This document shows, one piece after another, positions 34,406-44,129 of a DNA stretch of 64,000 nucleotides. The notes under the pieces were generated by a model that saw nothing but the letters and a program-made list of their open reading frames with translations, was not told the DNA's origin and searched no databases. The DNA is taken from positions 1 through 64,000 of the forward strand of contig JBMFOU010000007.1 of assembly GCA_049969475.1 (NCBI GenBank). The letters run 5' to 3'. Both the position numbers and the translations under genes were made by a program. This stretch comes from UBA2030 sp049969475 (GTDB taxonomy: Bacteria > Bacteroidota > Bacteroidia > Bacteroidales > TTA-H9). How positions within the stretch are numbered: the first letter of the stretch is position 1; every line of letters starts with the position of its first letter.

Positions 34406-35510
34406 ATGATTAGTACTGAACAGATTAAAGACCTGGAAAAGAGGCTTGATGCCCTGAGGAGGTATCTTTGACATTGATGGACGTAAAGCTGCCATTGCCG
34501 AAGAAGAAAAGCTGACTCATGATCCCGGTTTCTGGGACGACCCCCGAGAGGCCGAAAAAGTGATGAAGTCCATCCGCGATAAAAAAGTCTGGGTAGACCG
34601 CTACGAAGAGGTGAGCCGACAACTGGCCGATCTTCAGGTTATGTATGAATTTTATGAAGGCGGAGAGGCCACCGAGGAAGAACTCGATGCCCAATATGCC
34701 GCTACCCTGAAGTCGATAGAAGACCTGGAATTCATGAACATGCTTTCGGCGGAGGAAGACCGACTGGGAGCTGTCATGGAAATTAATGCCGGCGCTGGAG
34801 GAACCGAAAGTCAGGACTGGGCAGCCATGCTTATGCGCATGTACTTGCGTTATGGAGAGCGCATGGGATACAGGGTTACCGAACTCGACCTTCATGAAGG
34901 TGATGTGGCCGGTATAAAAAGTGTGGTACTGGAATTCGATGGAGAATATGCCTTCGGTTACCTGAAAGCAGAAAACGGGGTGCACCGATTGGTACGCATC
35001 AGTCCATTCGACGCCAATGCCCGCAGGCATACTTCGTTCGCCTCGGTGTACGTGTATCCCATTGTAGATGAAAATATTGAGATAGAAATCAATCCTGCTG
35101 ATATCACATGGGAAACTTACCGATCGAGCGGACCCGGAGGCCAGAATGTAAACAAGGTAGAAACTGCGGTTAGGCTTCGCCATGCCCCTACAGGCATTGT
35201 GGTAGAATGCCAGGTTACCCGCTCTCAGCAGCAAAACCGCGAAAAGGCCCTGCAAATGCTAAAATCGCAGCTGTATGAGATTGAACTCCGAAAAAAACGC
35301 GAGAAGATCGATGCCATTGAAGCGGCTAAAAAGAAAATTGAATGGGGTTCGCAAATCCGTAGTTACGTGCTGCATCCATACAAAATGGTAAAAGACCACC
35401 GCACCAATTACGAAACCGGCAATACCCAGGCCGTACTGGACGGCGACATTCAGGAGTTTATCAAGGCATGGCTTATGCAGAATGGCGGAGCCAAAAGCTC
35501 ATTGGGCTAA
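34406..35510 (+). CDS. prfB: Peptide chain release factor 2, with programmed +1 frameshift
   Basis: RF2 ends translation at UGA and UAA. The gene begins at ATG 34406 and reads 21 codons (MISTEQIKDLEKRLDALRRY plus L) to an in-frame TGA at 34469-34471. Skipping T34469 gives GAC and opens the remaining 346 codons to 35510, for a 367-residue product of normal length. The stop is the classical autoregulatory site: when RF2 is scarce the ribosome slips at CTT-TGA. The product keeps the SPF codon-recognition tripeptide (RISPFDANARRHTSF) and the GGQ catalytic motif (SSGPGGQNVNKVET). An annotation that starts at the first downstream ATG (34560) would lose about 50 residues. Second gene after recX; followed by a strong terminator. 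Confidence 0.97.
34457..34472 (+). promoter_or_regulatory. RF2 programmed frameshift site
   Basis: Internal Shine-Dalgarno AGGAGG (34457-34462), 3-nt spacer TAT, slippery CTT (34466-34468), UGA stop (34469-34471) and C. The spacing matches E. coli prfB, which has AGGGGG instead. Confidence 0.95.
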
Positions 35511-35535
35511 TCAAATTTTTTAACCGACATAATTT

Positions 35536-35577
35536 GGCCTGCAGCACAAAATCGCTTGCAGGCCTTTTTCGTTTTTT
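35536..35577 (+). terminator. Rho-independent terminator after prfB
   Basis: Perfect 8-bp stem GGCCTGCA / TGCAGGCC (35536-35543 with 35557-35564) followed by TTTTTCGTTTTTT, 25 bp past the stop codon. Confidence 0.85.
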
Positions 35578-35693
35578 CCCCGATGATTTGTATGAGTTAA
35601 AGGAAATGGAAATGCAATTAAACTAATCTCCCCTTCTTCCAGGCCACACCGATCCAAAGCATCTTCCTTTCACTGACCCGCCATTCATATGCC

Positions 35694-35720
35694 TTGCTTA
35701 TCACTTTATAGGTAATTTCG
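35694..35720 (+). promoter_or_regulatory. Promoter-like element of the HTCS gene
   Basis: TTG (35694-35696), 16-bp spacer, TAATTTCG (35713-35720, one mismatch to TAnnTTTG), 16 bp before the ATG at 35737. Confidence 0.4.
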
Positions 35721-35736
35721 CACTATTCGACGCAAA

Positions 35737-38700
35737 ATGGCCTTTAGAATGAAACTCCACCCCTTGTGCTATCAAGCTTTGCTATTGTTGTTTCAATTAA
35801 TAGTACCAAATTATGTTATGGCCTGGGAAAGACGTATTCCGGTTATCAGCCTAGGAAGAAATGAAGAATTATCGAACGGAGCTGTTAACAGTATCATAAG
35901 AGATAGTGAAGGGTATTTCTGGATGGGCACCTGGAATGGACTCAATCGGTGGGATGGCCATTCTATGGAGGTTTTTTTCCGGGAAAAACCAGTGGAGACA
36001 TTCACAACCATGTAATCAGAGAAATTTATGAAGTGCCTGGCAGGGGGCTCTGGATGCTGACCAATAAAGGGCTCTCATTTTACAACAACAAATCGGGAGT
36101 TTTCAAGGGTTTTTTTACCAATCTAAAAGGAAACATCAACCACGAAACTGACATTTCGCTGACCGTGACCCCAGACCATGAGGTTTATGTATGGATAAAA
36201 AATTTGGGGCTCTATCAATATGATTCACTGAATGATAGCTTCAAAAAAGCAAAAATAAGTGGGGAGGCTTCCATGCTCAAGAATAGGGCATGGCGCATCC
36301 ATTCTCTGAAAGATTTAATGATTTTGGTTGGGGAAAATGGAAACGTGTGGATCATTAGAAATGGAATATTTTCACAAATAGGCCATTTCCCCCTGGTTAG
36401 ACCAGTTATTAAAACCTGGAGCATTGAAACGAAGAACCAATTGTGGCTTATACTGGCCCAACGAAACGGCCCCTCTCTTCTGATGAATCTCTCCAATGGG
36501 AAGGTATCTGAAATTACCGTTGAAGAAGACAATATTACCACATGGTCGGCCGATATCAACAAAAATCACCTTTTTGCTGGTTCTGAAAAAGGGAATATCT
36601 ATGTCTTCAATACCGATAGTCTGCGTATACGAAAAATCATCGATGCCAATCAATACGGTTTCCAGAAGGCCTTCACCTCCCGAATTCTTGATATCTATCA
36701 GGACAAGCAGGAGGGATTATTCGTTGGAACAGACGGAAATGGAGTGTACATTTTCAGGCCCGCCTCGGCTGACATTTCTGTGTTGCCAGCTACCCGCCTT
36801 TCTTACCCGGTTGTAAGATGTTTTTTGAACCTGGGAAATAAATTGCTGGTAGGCACTAAAGGAGGTGGCATTAATATTCTTAATGAAAATGGTGTACGTA
36901 CTCGAACTATAACAAATGCTACGGGCCTTAACAACAATTCCGTATTGTCTCTCTATGAGCGACCTGGCGGGAGCATCTGGGTAGGAACCGACGGGCGGGG
37001 ATTGAACATTATCGATCCGGACCTTAATAAAATCTCTTCTCTGAACCTTGAACTATTACCACCTCCCATCCGGGAAATGGGCAGTATCTACAAAATTGTG
37101 GACGATGGAAGGGGTAACGCATTTTTAGGTACCAGTGGCTGGGGAGTCATACGAATACAATACGAGCAAAAAAATCCCAATAAGATACTGTCGGCAACTC
37201 AACTCCCTCTTAGTAACGATAATAGCGGAATGGTTTTTCGACAGGTTGTCTACGCATTAGCTCTTGAAAAACCTGGTATTATTTGGGTTGGTATCAGAGG
37301 GGAAGGGCTGTTAAAATTTAATTATCTGAATAACCGAATTGAACGTCAACTAAGCACAACCAATAACCCCGGTCTGATTGTTAATGATGATATTCTCAGC
37401 CTTTTTATTGATCATGAAGGGGTTTTATGGGCTGGAAGTAGTGGGGGTATGACAGCACTAAGTCTTTCTGAAACTGCACCCAGCAAAAAACATGAAGTTC
37501 TTCTCAGGCGAATGCAGCAACTTTCGGTTCATTCTATTCAGGAAGACGACCGAAATAACTTATGGGTTACCACATCTAAAGGTATTGCATATATTGATGC
37601 AGCCCGAAAAGGTACACACTTTTTTGATGAGAATGATGGACTTATCAATGAAGAATATGCGGACGGAGCTGGATTTTTCGATCCATCAACCCATTTCTTT
37701 TATGCCGGCGGAACCAGTGGCATCGACAGGGTAAACACCAGTTCGGTTTCCATTCAGCGTTTCTTACCGCCCCTGGTTTTCAATAAATTGTTTATTGCTG
37801 ATAAACACATCAAGCCAGGTTTCTCACCTTTGTTTGAAAATATCAACCTTCAAAAGCACCTACATGTTGCTTACAGCCAGAATTCGTTGAGTTTAGAGGC
37901 GAGCCCAGCTACGGCTGCCAGTAAGGTCAATTATCAGATTTTGTATAAACTATTACCCTTGGATAGTGCGTGGAGAGAACCGGGCCCTGCAGGGTTAATC
38001 AGCCTGATTAATTTGAAGCCCGGTAGATATACTCTTGAAGTAACCCTTAGCAATGAAATGGGTCAATTGAAACTCCCACCCCGCCGACTCGAAATTTGGG
38101 TGGATCCGCCCCTGCTTCTTTCCAAACCTGCAATATTCTCCTACATTGTATTATTGATTCTTATACAGGGGGGCATTTTATGGTTTTACAGGCACAGAGC
38201 AGCCCTTAAACGCAAAAGGGCTCTTGAAGAACTGGAAAAACAAAAAGAAAAAGAACTTCAAGAATATAAAATTGAATTCTTTACCCAACTGGCCCACGAA
38301 CTAAGAACACCTCTCACGGTCATCAATGCTCAGACCTACCGGCTCCTTGAAAATGATAAAACCCGGAAATTAAGTCAACCCCTGATGAGGATTTACCGAA
38401 ATACCCTTCGATTGCAGAAACTTGTCAACGAAATTATGCAATTCAGAAGGTTGGAGAAAGGCAAGGAGTCCCTTCAAAACAGACCTTGCCGAATTGATGA
38501 AATTTTGGAAGAAATTCTCAGTGATCTTGAGATTCTGGCAATCCAGCGAAAGGTTTCCTTTGAAGTGAGTTATCCCGAAAACCCTCATCTCTTTTGCGAT
38601 CGCGATAAATTGCTTCGCATTCTTTCCAATCTCATTTCCAATGCAATAAAATATAACCGGGAAGGTGGCAAAGTAACCATTAAGGTAGAAAGAACAGAAT

Positions 38701-39827
38701 CTGAACGAATCGAGATATCCATTATGGATGAGGGAGAGGGATTTACAGAGGAGGATTTGAAAAAGCTCTATGAGCCTTTTGGAATAACAAAGGCAAGCTC
38801 ACCCCAAACATCGCAACGTTTCTATTCCATCGGGCTGGGGCTGGCCGTCACTAAGAGCCTGACGGAGCTTATGAACGGCCAGATAGAAATTAGCAATTTA
38901 CCTGAAGGAGGAGCCCGAGCATGGGTATCATTGCCTGTTCCTTATGGGGAATCCTACTCATCTTCAGATACTTTTACTGACTCTTCTGAAGAATACGAAA
39001 TGAAAACCCAGCCTGGCTCAGAAGGAAGGTGGAATGATGAAAATACTGCTGATCAAACCAAACCCGTGATACTTGTGGTAGATGATGACCCGGAAATTTT
39101 CCAGAGTGTGGCCGATGTGCTGGGAACAAAATACCGTTATATATATGCCCGCAGTGGAATTGAAGCGCTTGAATTATTGAAAACCGTACAACCCAACCTC
39201 ATAATTTCTGATATCATGATGCCGGGTTTGGACGGCATAGAACTCTGCGCAAGTATACGAAAAGACTTCAGAATCAGCCATCTACCCATTATTCTTCTTA
39301 CCGCCCGGGCAGAAATAGAAGACCGTATTTCAGGCCTTGAAGCAGGAGCTGACTCGTACATTCCCAAACCTTTTCACCCTGAACACCTTAAAGTGCGCGT
39401 AAGTAAGCTCATTGAGCAAAGAGAACAATTCAGGGAATCATTTAATAAAACTTCCACTCAGGCGGCCCAGGCCTTTCAAATTCCAGACCCCTTCCTGCAC
39501 AAAATCATTAAAGTAATTGACGAAAACCTGGAAGACTATTCCCTAAACGCCGATTACATTGCCGACAAGATAGCTATCAGTAAATCTTCACTTTACCTTA
39601 AACTTAAGAACCTTGCCGGCATAACTCCCCACGACCTGATAAATAAACGACGGCTCGAAAAGGCTGCCTTACTACTAAAAACCACTCAGCTTACTGTAAG
39701 CGAAATAATAGACCAAACGGGTTTTAATAGCCGCACCTATTTCTATGAACTCTTTTTGAAACAATACGACTGCTCTCCCACCCTATTCAGAAAAAAAGAG
39801 CAAGCCAACCAAAATATTGATTATTAA
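35737..39827 (+). CDS. Hybrid two-component system regulator (HTCS), frame interrupted at T7
   Basis: PUL regulator: a one-piece histidine kinase, receiver and AraC-type activator. Order: signal peptide (MAFRMKLH to VMA); periplasmic two-component propeller repeats (about 35850-37700, blades such as DSEGYFWMGTWNGLNRWDG and GGSIWVGTDGRGLNIIDP); Y_Y_Y domain (to about 38100); one TM helix (about 38125-38190); HisKA with the phospho-His in FFTQLAHELRTPLTV (codon 38295); HATPase (NLISNAIKYN); receiver with the acceptor Asp in ISDIMMPGLDG (codon 39210); AraC HTH. As given, frame 1 (from 35737) stops at 36013-36015, while the rest is open from 35949 onwards in another frame. The two join at the T7 run 35972-35978 (VFF then PGKTSGDIHNH); one extra base restores 1363 residues, the normal HTCS length. 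Sequencing error, genuine mutation or -1 slippage are all possible. Confidence 0.85.
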
Positions 39828-39950
39828 TAGTCTAATAAAAATTCAGTAAACCCCGTTTCCTCAATCCATTGTTAATAAATAACTTAATAAGCCTTAAAAC
39901 TTACCCCAATCGGTCCTTCAAAATATTCTGATGGTTGTTTTCCAATGCAA

Positions 39951-39976
39951 CGTACACTTTAAGAACCCGGCGAACA
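39951..39976 (+). repeat. Direct repeat copy 1 upstream of the PUL
   Basis: A 26-bp copy of CGTACA-(A/T-rich)-CC(G/A)GCGAACA. The second copy starts 74 bp downstream. Candidate HTCS binding half-sites, about seven helical turns apart. Confidence 0.5.
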
Positions 39977-40024
39977 AAAGACCAGAGTCTTAAAACATTA
40001 AAAGGCTCAACATTTGTAACATTC

Positions 40025-40051
40025 CGTACAATTTTAATAATCCAGCGAACA
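40025..40051 (+). repeat. Direct repeat copy 2 upstream of the PUL
   Basis: A 27-bp copy of the 39951-39976 element with about 20 matching positions and one or two small gaps. It ends just upstream of the palindrome and about where a -33 element should be, a position suited to an activator touching RNA polymerase. Confidence 0.5.
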
Positions 40052-40056
40052 CGGCT

Positions 40057-40070
40057 CGCAAACGTTTGCG
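40057..40070. promoter_or_regulatory. 14-bp palindrome, LacI-family-type operator
   Basis: CGCAAACGTTTGCG is a perfect palindrome with the central CG and flanking A/T-tracts typical of LacI/PurR-family operators. It sits 2 bp before the -7 element of the PUL operon, where a bound repressor would block RNA polymerase. No LacI-family gene is present in the window. Confidence 0.55.
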
Positions 40071-40072
40071 TA

Positions 40073-40080
40073 TAAATTCG
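40073..40080 (+). promoter_or_regulatory. Probable -7 element (TAAATTCG) of the PUL operon
   Basis: One mismatch to TAnnTTTG, 20 bp before the GH130 ATG and directly next to the palindrome. No TTG is found at the -33 position, consistent with activator dependence. Confidence 0.4.
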
Positions 40081-40100
40081 GGCCAAGAAAAATCACATGT

Positions 40101-41150
40101 ATGAGCAAGGCAGAAGTTGTTCGCTTTTTACAAAATCCTTTATTGCGTCCCTCCGACATCCGACCCTCGATGGAGGGGATGGAAGTAGCATGCCTTCTTA
40201 ATCCAGGCGTATTTAAGTTTGATGATAAAATTTGGCTTCTTCTCAGGGTTGCAGAGCGCCCCAGGCAGGTTGAAGGGAAAATTTCCTTTCCGGTATATAA
40301 TAATGTGGGTGAAATAGAAATCCTCACTTTCGACAAAGACGATCCCAACCTCGACGCCAGCGATCCCCGGGTTATTCGTTATAAAGGTCAGGATTATTTG
40401 ACCACTCTTTCCCACTTGAGATTGGTCTGTTCCCATGATGGCATACATTTTTGGGAACCAGAAGATTATACTCCCATCATGGGTCAGGGAGAATTGGAAT
40501 CGTTTGGCATAGAAGATTGCCGGGTGGCCTGGATAGAAGATAGGTATGTACTCACCTTTACCGAAGTATCTCCCGTGGGAGTGGGCGTAGGACTGATAAC
40601 CACCCGTGATTGGCAGCATTATAACAGAAAAGGAATGATATTTCCTCCACACAATAAAGACTGTGCAATATTTGAAGAAAAGATTGGAGGAAAATATTGG
40701 GCATTGCACCGGCCCAGCAGCCCCGAATTAGGAGGCAATTACATTTGGTTAGCTCAATCGCCCGACCTCATTCACTGGGGTAAACATAAATGTATAGTTA
40801 CTACTCGTAAAGGTTGGTGGGATTCAGCCAGGGTAGGTGCAGGGGCAGCTCCCATTAAAACCCCTAAAGGATGGCTTGAGATCTACCATGGAGCCAACGA
40901 AAAACATCAATATTGCCTGGGCGCTCTCCTACTCGATCTTGAAGACCCATCAAAAGTACTCGCGCGCAGCCACGATCCCCTCATGAAACCCGAAATGCCT
41001 TACGAACTCACCGGATTCTTTGGCAATGTGATATTTACCAATGGCCATTATGTAGATGGAGACACTATCTATATGTATTACGGAGCCAGTGATGAAGTGA
41101 TTTGCGGAGCCCAATTGTCGATCGATCAAATTCTATCAACGCTGTTATGA
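40101..41150 (+). CDS. GH130 family mannoside phosphorylase/hydrolase
   Basis: A 349-residue five-bladed beta-propeller enzyme of glycoside hydrolase family 130, with no signal peptide, so cytoplasmic. Typical motifs: NPGVFKFDDKIWLLLRVAER near the N-terminus, FGIEDCRVAWIEDRYVLTFT (the family GIEDPRV block, Asp139 region), GGKYWALHRPS, GWLEIYHGA and VIFTNGHYVDGDTIYMYYGASD at the end. Known GH130 enzymes phosphorolyse or hydrolyse beta-mannosides (beta-1,4-mannosyl-glucose or -GlcNAc, beta-1,2-mannobiose). Phosphorylase or hydrolase cannot be decided by eye. First gene of the PUL operon; its stop overlaps the MFS start (ATGA), pairing import with cleavage. Confidence 0.88.
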   Translation: MSKAEVVRFLQNPLLRPSDIRPSMEGMEVACLLNPGVFKFDDKIWLLLRVAERPRQVEGKISFPVYNNVGEIEILTFDKDDPNLDASDPRVIRYKGQDYLTTLSHLRLVCSHDGIHFWEPEDYTPIMGQGELESFGIEDCRVAWIEDRYVLTFTEVSPVGVGVGLITTRDWQHYNRKGMIFPPHNKDCAIFEEKIGGKYWALHRPSSPELGGNYIWLAQSPDLIHWGKHKCIVTTRKGWWDSARVGAGAAPIKTPKGWLEIYHGANEKHQYCLGALLLDLEDPSKVLARSHDPLMKPEMPYELTGFFGNVIFTNGHYVDGDTIYMYYGASDEVICGAQLSIDQILSTLL

Positions 41151-42400
41151 AACTTATCGAGAAAGTCACCGGTGAATACAGATATTTTCAGGGCATGCCC
41201 TATAATATGCGCGTGCTGCTGATAACCAACATGCTCTACTCGCTGGTGCTGCCTGTAGTGGAAGTTTTTCTAGCAGCCTACATCATGCGCTACTACAACG
41301 AAACCATTTACGTAGCCCTATTTCAATTGGCTATGTATTCTGGTATCGTTATCACTTCAGTAATGAACGGTTTTTTGCTTCGAAAATTTAACATTGCTCA
41401 TCTCTATACATTTGGGATTCTGCTCTCAGGTATCACTATGCTGGGGATGATGCAGGTGAAACAACTCAGTGTTCCCGGACTTTTTACAGCCGGTCTGCTT
41501 ATCGGCGCTTCTTCGGGTTTCTTCTGGACCAACAGGTATCTGATGACTTTCAACTCCACTGAAGATCAGAACCGCAACTATTTCTTTGGCCTTGAATCCT
41601 TTTTCTTTACCGTCTCCAACATTACCATACCCTTGATTGTGGGTGTCATTTTATCGCAATTCGATGGATTAACGATAGGAAGCCTTACCCTGGATATTTA
41701 TATGGGCTATAAGTTTGTAACCTTGCTGGTATTTTTAATTACCATTCTGGCCGGATTATCCCTCATGCGAGCCAGATACACCAATCCTGAGCAAAAATCC
41801 TTTTTGTTCTTCAGATTTCATAAACTCTGGAACCTACAGCTCTTATTGGCTGCGCTGAAAGGATTAGTACAAGGGTTTCTGGTTACGGCTCCGGCCATGC
41901 TTATCATGCGTTATGTAGGTAACGAAGGCTCACTGGGACTAATCCAGGGCATAGGGGGAGGAATTACGGCTTTCACCATTTATCTGCTCGGCCGTTTTAC
42001 CAAACCTAAACACCGACTTGCGGTTTTCAGCATTGGGTTAAGCATCTTCCTGACCGGAACTCTGATAAATGCCTGGGAACTTAATGCTTTGGGAGTAATA
42101 ATTTTCCTGCTTTGTAAGGTCATTTTCCAACCCTTGCACGATCTGGCATATTATCCCATTATGCTGAAAGTAATTGACACTGTATCGGTAGTAGAGAAAC
42201 GAAATCCGTATGCTTACATCCTTAACCATGAGTTTGGCCTGTTTGCAGGTCGCTTTGCAGGCCTGGTTATTTTCATTGTGCTGGCTCTCCAGGTGTCAGA
42301 AACGTTTGCTCTCCGCTGGGCGCTGGTTATTGTGGCAGCCTTGCAAATGTTGTCGATTCCTCTTGCACGCCTAATCACTCGAAAATCTTACGAAATATGA
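41147..42400 (+). CDS. MFS oligosaccharide transporter
   Basis: A 417-residue inner-membrane protein with about 12 helices of the major facilitator superfamily, similar in type to the transporters paired with GH130 genes in other Bacteroidota. The ORF is open from 41102, but ATG 41147 (MKLIEKVTGEYRYFQG) overlaps the GH130 stop by 4 bp and is preferred. Expected to import the disaccharide or short oligosaccharide that GH130 then splits. Its own stop overlaps the following lipoprotein start by 4 bp. Confidence 0.85.
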   Translation: MKLIEKVTGEYRYFQGMPYNMRVLLITNMLYSLVLPVVEVFLAAYIMRYYNETIYVALFQLAMYSGIVITSVMNGFLLRKFNIAHLYTFGILLSGITMLGMMQVKQLSVPGLFTAGLLIGASSGFFWTNRYLMTFNSTEDQNRNYFFGLESFFFTVSNITIPLIVGVILSQFDGLTIGSLTLDIYMGYKFVTLLVFLITILAGLSLMRARYTNPEQKSFLFFRFHKLWNLQLLLAALKGLVQGFLVTAPAMLIMRYVGNEGSLGLIQGIGGGITAFTIYLLGRFTKPKHRLAVFSIGLSIFLTGTLINAWELNALGVIIFLLCKVIFQPLHDLAYYPIMLKVIDTVSVVEKRNPYAYILNHEFGLFAGRFAGLVIFIVLALQVSETFALRWALVIVAALQMLSIPLARLITRKSYEI

Positions 42401-44124
42401 CCTATTTCAACCTACAGTCCTGGACATTAATTATTGGGGGAATAATGGTATTCTCCGCTTGTACTGAGAAGATGCCGCCCCCCGTAGAGCAGGTATCTGT
42501 GCCTCGAATACAACAAATGCCTGACCTGCCTTCGCCCCTGAAAATCATCGACTGGAAACAAAAGGCCATTCAGTTCGATAGCCTGGTTTTCAATCATCAA
42601 GCTACTACACCCTTTAGCCCTTACATCTGGATAGACACCAACAAACGTAATTTTCCACAAAACACCTTTGGCCTTTTCACTGCCATTGGCGATGTACGTC
42701 AGGGGCCCAATCGAAACAGAGGAGAGTTTCATGAATCGCTGTGCGCCCTATCCGCCCTGCTGAGTGCTGGTTTAGTGGGAATCGATAAGACCAATCAGGA
42801 GGGTTACAATTATGTTAAAATGGCCCAAAATTATTTTAACCGCGACAATGGATGGAACATCGTGATGAACAATACCCATTCCGAGGTAGCCATGCTGGGC
42901 GGGGGTTATGGAAGAGACTGGTGGTACGATGTTTATCCCAATGTGCTCTATTATGCGGTCTCAAAGGTCTTTCCTGAGGTAGAAGGCAATAAAGAAATTT
43001 TACTATCGATAGCCAATCAATTCTATAAGGCCGATTCCATTTTGGCCGGTAATTACGATTATTCCTATTTCGACTATGGAAAGATGGAGCCCCGGCGCAA
43101 TCAGATTCCCTTTCAGCAGGATGCTGCAGGAGGACATGCCTGGGTGTTATATTCGGCCTATCAGCTGTTCAAAGATCCCCGATACCTCAGGGGAACTCAG
43201 AGTGCTCTCGAGGCTCTCGACAAACAACCAACCAGCAGGTTCTACGAAATTCTGCTCCCGTTCGGAGCATACACCGCCGCCCGGTGCAATGCAGAGCAAA
43301 ACAACTCTTACGATGTAGGTAAGATGTTGAATTTTATTTTTGACGGATGTCAAGATACTAACGGTCGGTTTGGCTGGGGTGTGATTGCTGAACGCTGGGG
43401 CAATTACGATGTATATGGGCTACAGGGAAGTATTACCGACGGAGGAGGATACGCTTTTCTGATGAATTCTGTTACCATGGCCTGGCCACTGGTGCCCATG
43501 GTAAAATATGAGCCCCGGTATGCCAAAGCTATCGCCAAATACATGCTTAATGCAGTAAGCGCCAGCCGCCTGTTTTATCCTGACCAGATAGACGATATTC
43601 ATCAATGGCTTCCGCAAAAGAAAAATATCACCAGGGGTATTATCGGGTACGAAGGACTTAGAAAATTTGACGATTATGGAAAAAAGACACTCATAGGTGT
43701 CAGCCCTGTGGCCCTGGGTGATGGGCCCAAATGGGCTCCGGGCCAACCCGAGGAAAGCATGTTCAGTATCTACAGCTCAGCTGTGGCAGGTATTTATGGT
43801 GCTATTGTTCAGAAAACCCAAGTGGACGGGATTCTGAAACTCGACTGCAATGCCACAGATTTTTACGCAGAAAATCCCTTCCCCGTCTTCCTAATCTATA
43901 ATCCATACCCCGATTCAAAAAGCATCTCTTATATAACCCATTCTGAGTCAAAACTTTTTGACATGATAACCCACCAATGGGTAAGACCAAAGGCAGGTAA
44001 AGAGTTTTTACTTGAGTTGAAACCAGGTGAAGTGCTGTTAATTGCAGAGCTTCCGCCTGATGCCCCTCTAAAGTTTAAAAATGGCAGAGTCTATTGCAAT
44101 GACAAAGTTGTGACCTGGAAATAA
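42397..44124 (+). CDS. Unrecognised PUL lipoprotein, candidate new glycan-active enzyme (paralogue A)
   Basis: A 575-residue lipoprotein (lipobox VFSAC, Cys22). I do not recognise the family. A short N-terminal block PRIQQMPDLPSPLKIIDW is followed by an alpha-helical middle (about 100-400) with repeat-like helices and conserved aromatic/acidic motifs: GIDKTNQEGYNYV, DWWYDVYPNV (Asp174), GGHAWVLYSAYQLF, WGNYDVYGLQG (Asp338), SASRLFY, GYEGL (Glu419). It ends with a beta-rich domain (about 440-575) containing GILKLDCNATDFYAE and YNPYPDSKS. Helical-toroid plus beta-sandwich is the layout of several glycosidases and polysaccharide lyases. The secreted protein at 49943-53038 shares all these motifs. 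Location between MFS and SusC suggests a periplasmic or surface enzyme acting on the same glycan. Confidence 0.6.
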   Translation: MTYFNLQSWTLIIGGIMVFSACTEKMPPPVEQVSVPRIQQMPDLPSPLKIIDWKQKAIQFDSLVFNHQATTPFSPYIWIDTNKRNFPQNTFGLFTAIGDVRQGPNRNRGEFHESLCALSALLSAGLVGIDKTNQEGYNYVKMAQNYFNRDNGWNIVMNNTHSEVAMLGGGYGRDWWYDVYPNVLYYAVSKVFPEVEGNKEILLSIANQFYKADSILAGNYDYSYFDYGKMEPRRNQIPFQQDAAGGHAWVLYSAYQLFKDPRYLRGTQSALEALDKQPTSRFYEILLPFGAYTAARCNAEQNNSYDVGKMLNFIFDGCQDTNGRFGWGVIAERWGNYDVYGLQGSITDGGGYAFLMNSVTMAWPLVPMVKYEPRYAKAIAKYMLNAVSASRLFYPDQIDDIHQWLPQKKNITRGIIGYEGLRKFDDYGKKTLIGVSPVALGDGPKWAPGQPEESMFSIYSSAVAGIYGAIVQKTQVDGILKLDCNATDFYAENPFPVFLIYNPYPDSKSISYITHSESKLFDMITHQWVRPKAGKEFLLELKPGEVLLIAELPPDAPLKFKNGRVYCNDKVVTWK

Positions 44125-44129
44125 AAGCA

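Noticed and set aside
34425..35255. Minus-strand frame of 276 codons
   Set aside because: Antisense to prfB, which has all RF2 motifs.
39901..40086. Minus-strand frame of 61 codons upstream of the PUL
   Set aside because: No start signal or motif; it overlaps the direct repeats and palindrome, which explain the region better.
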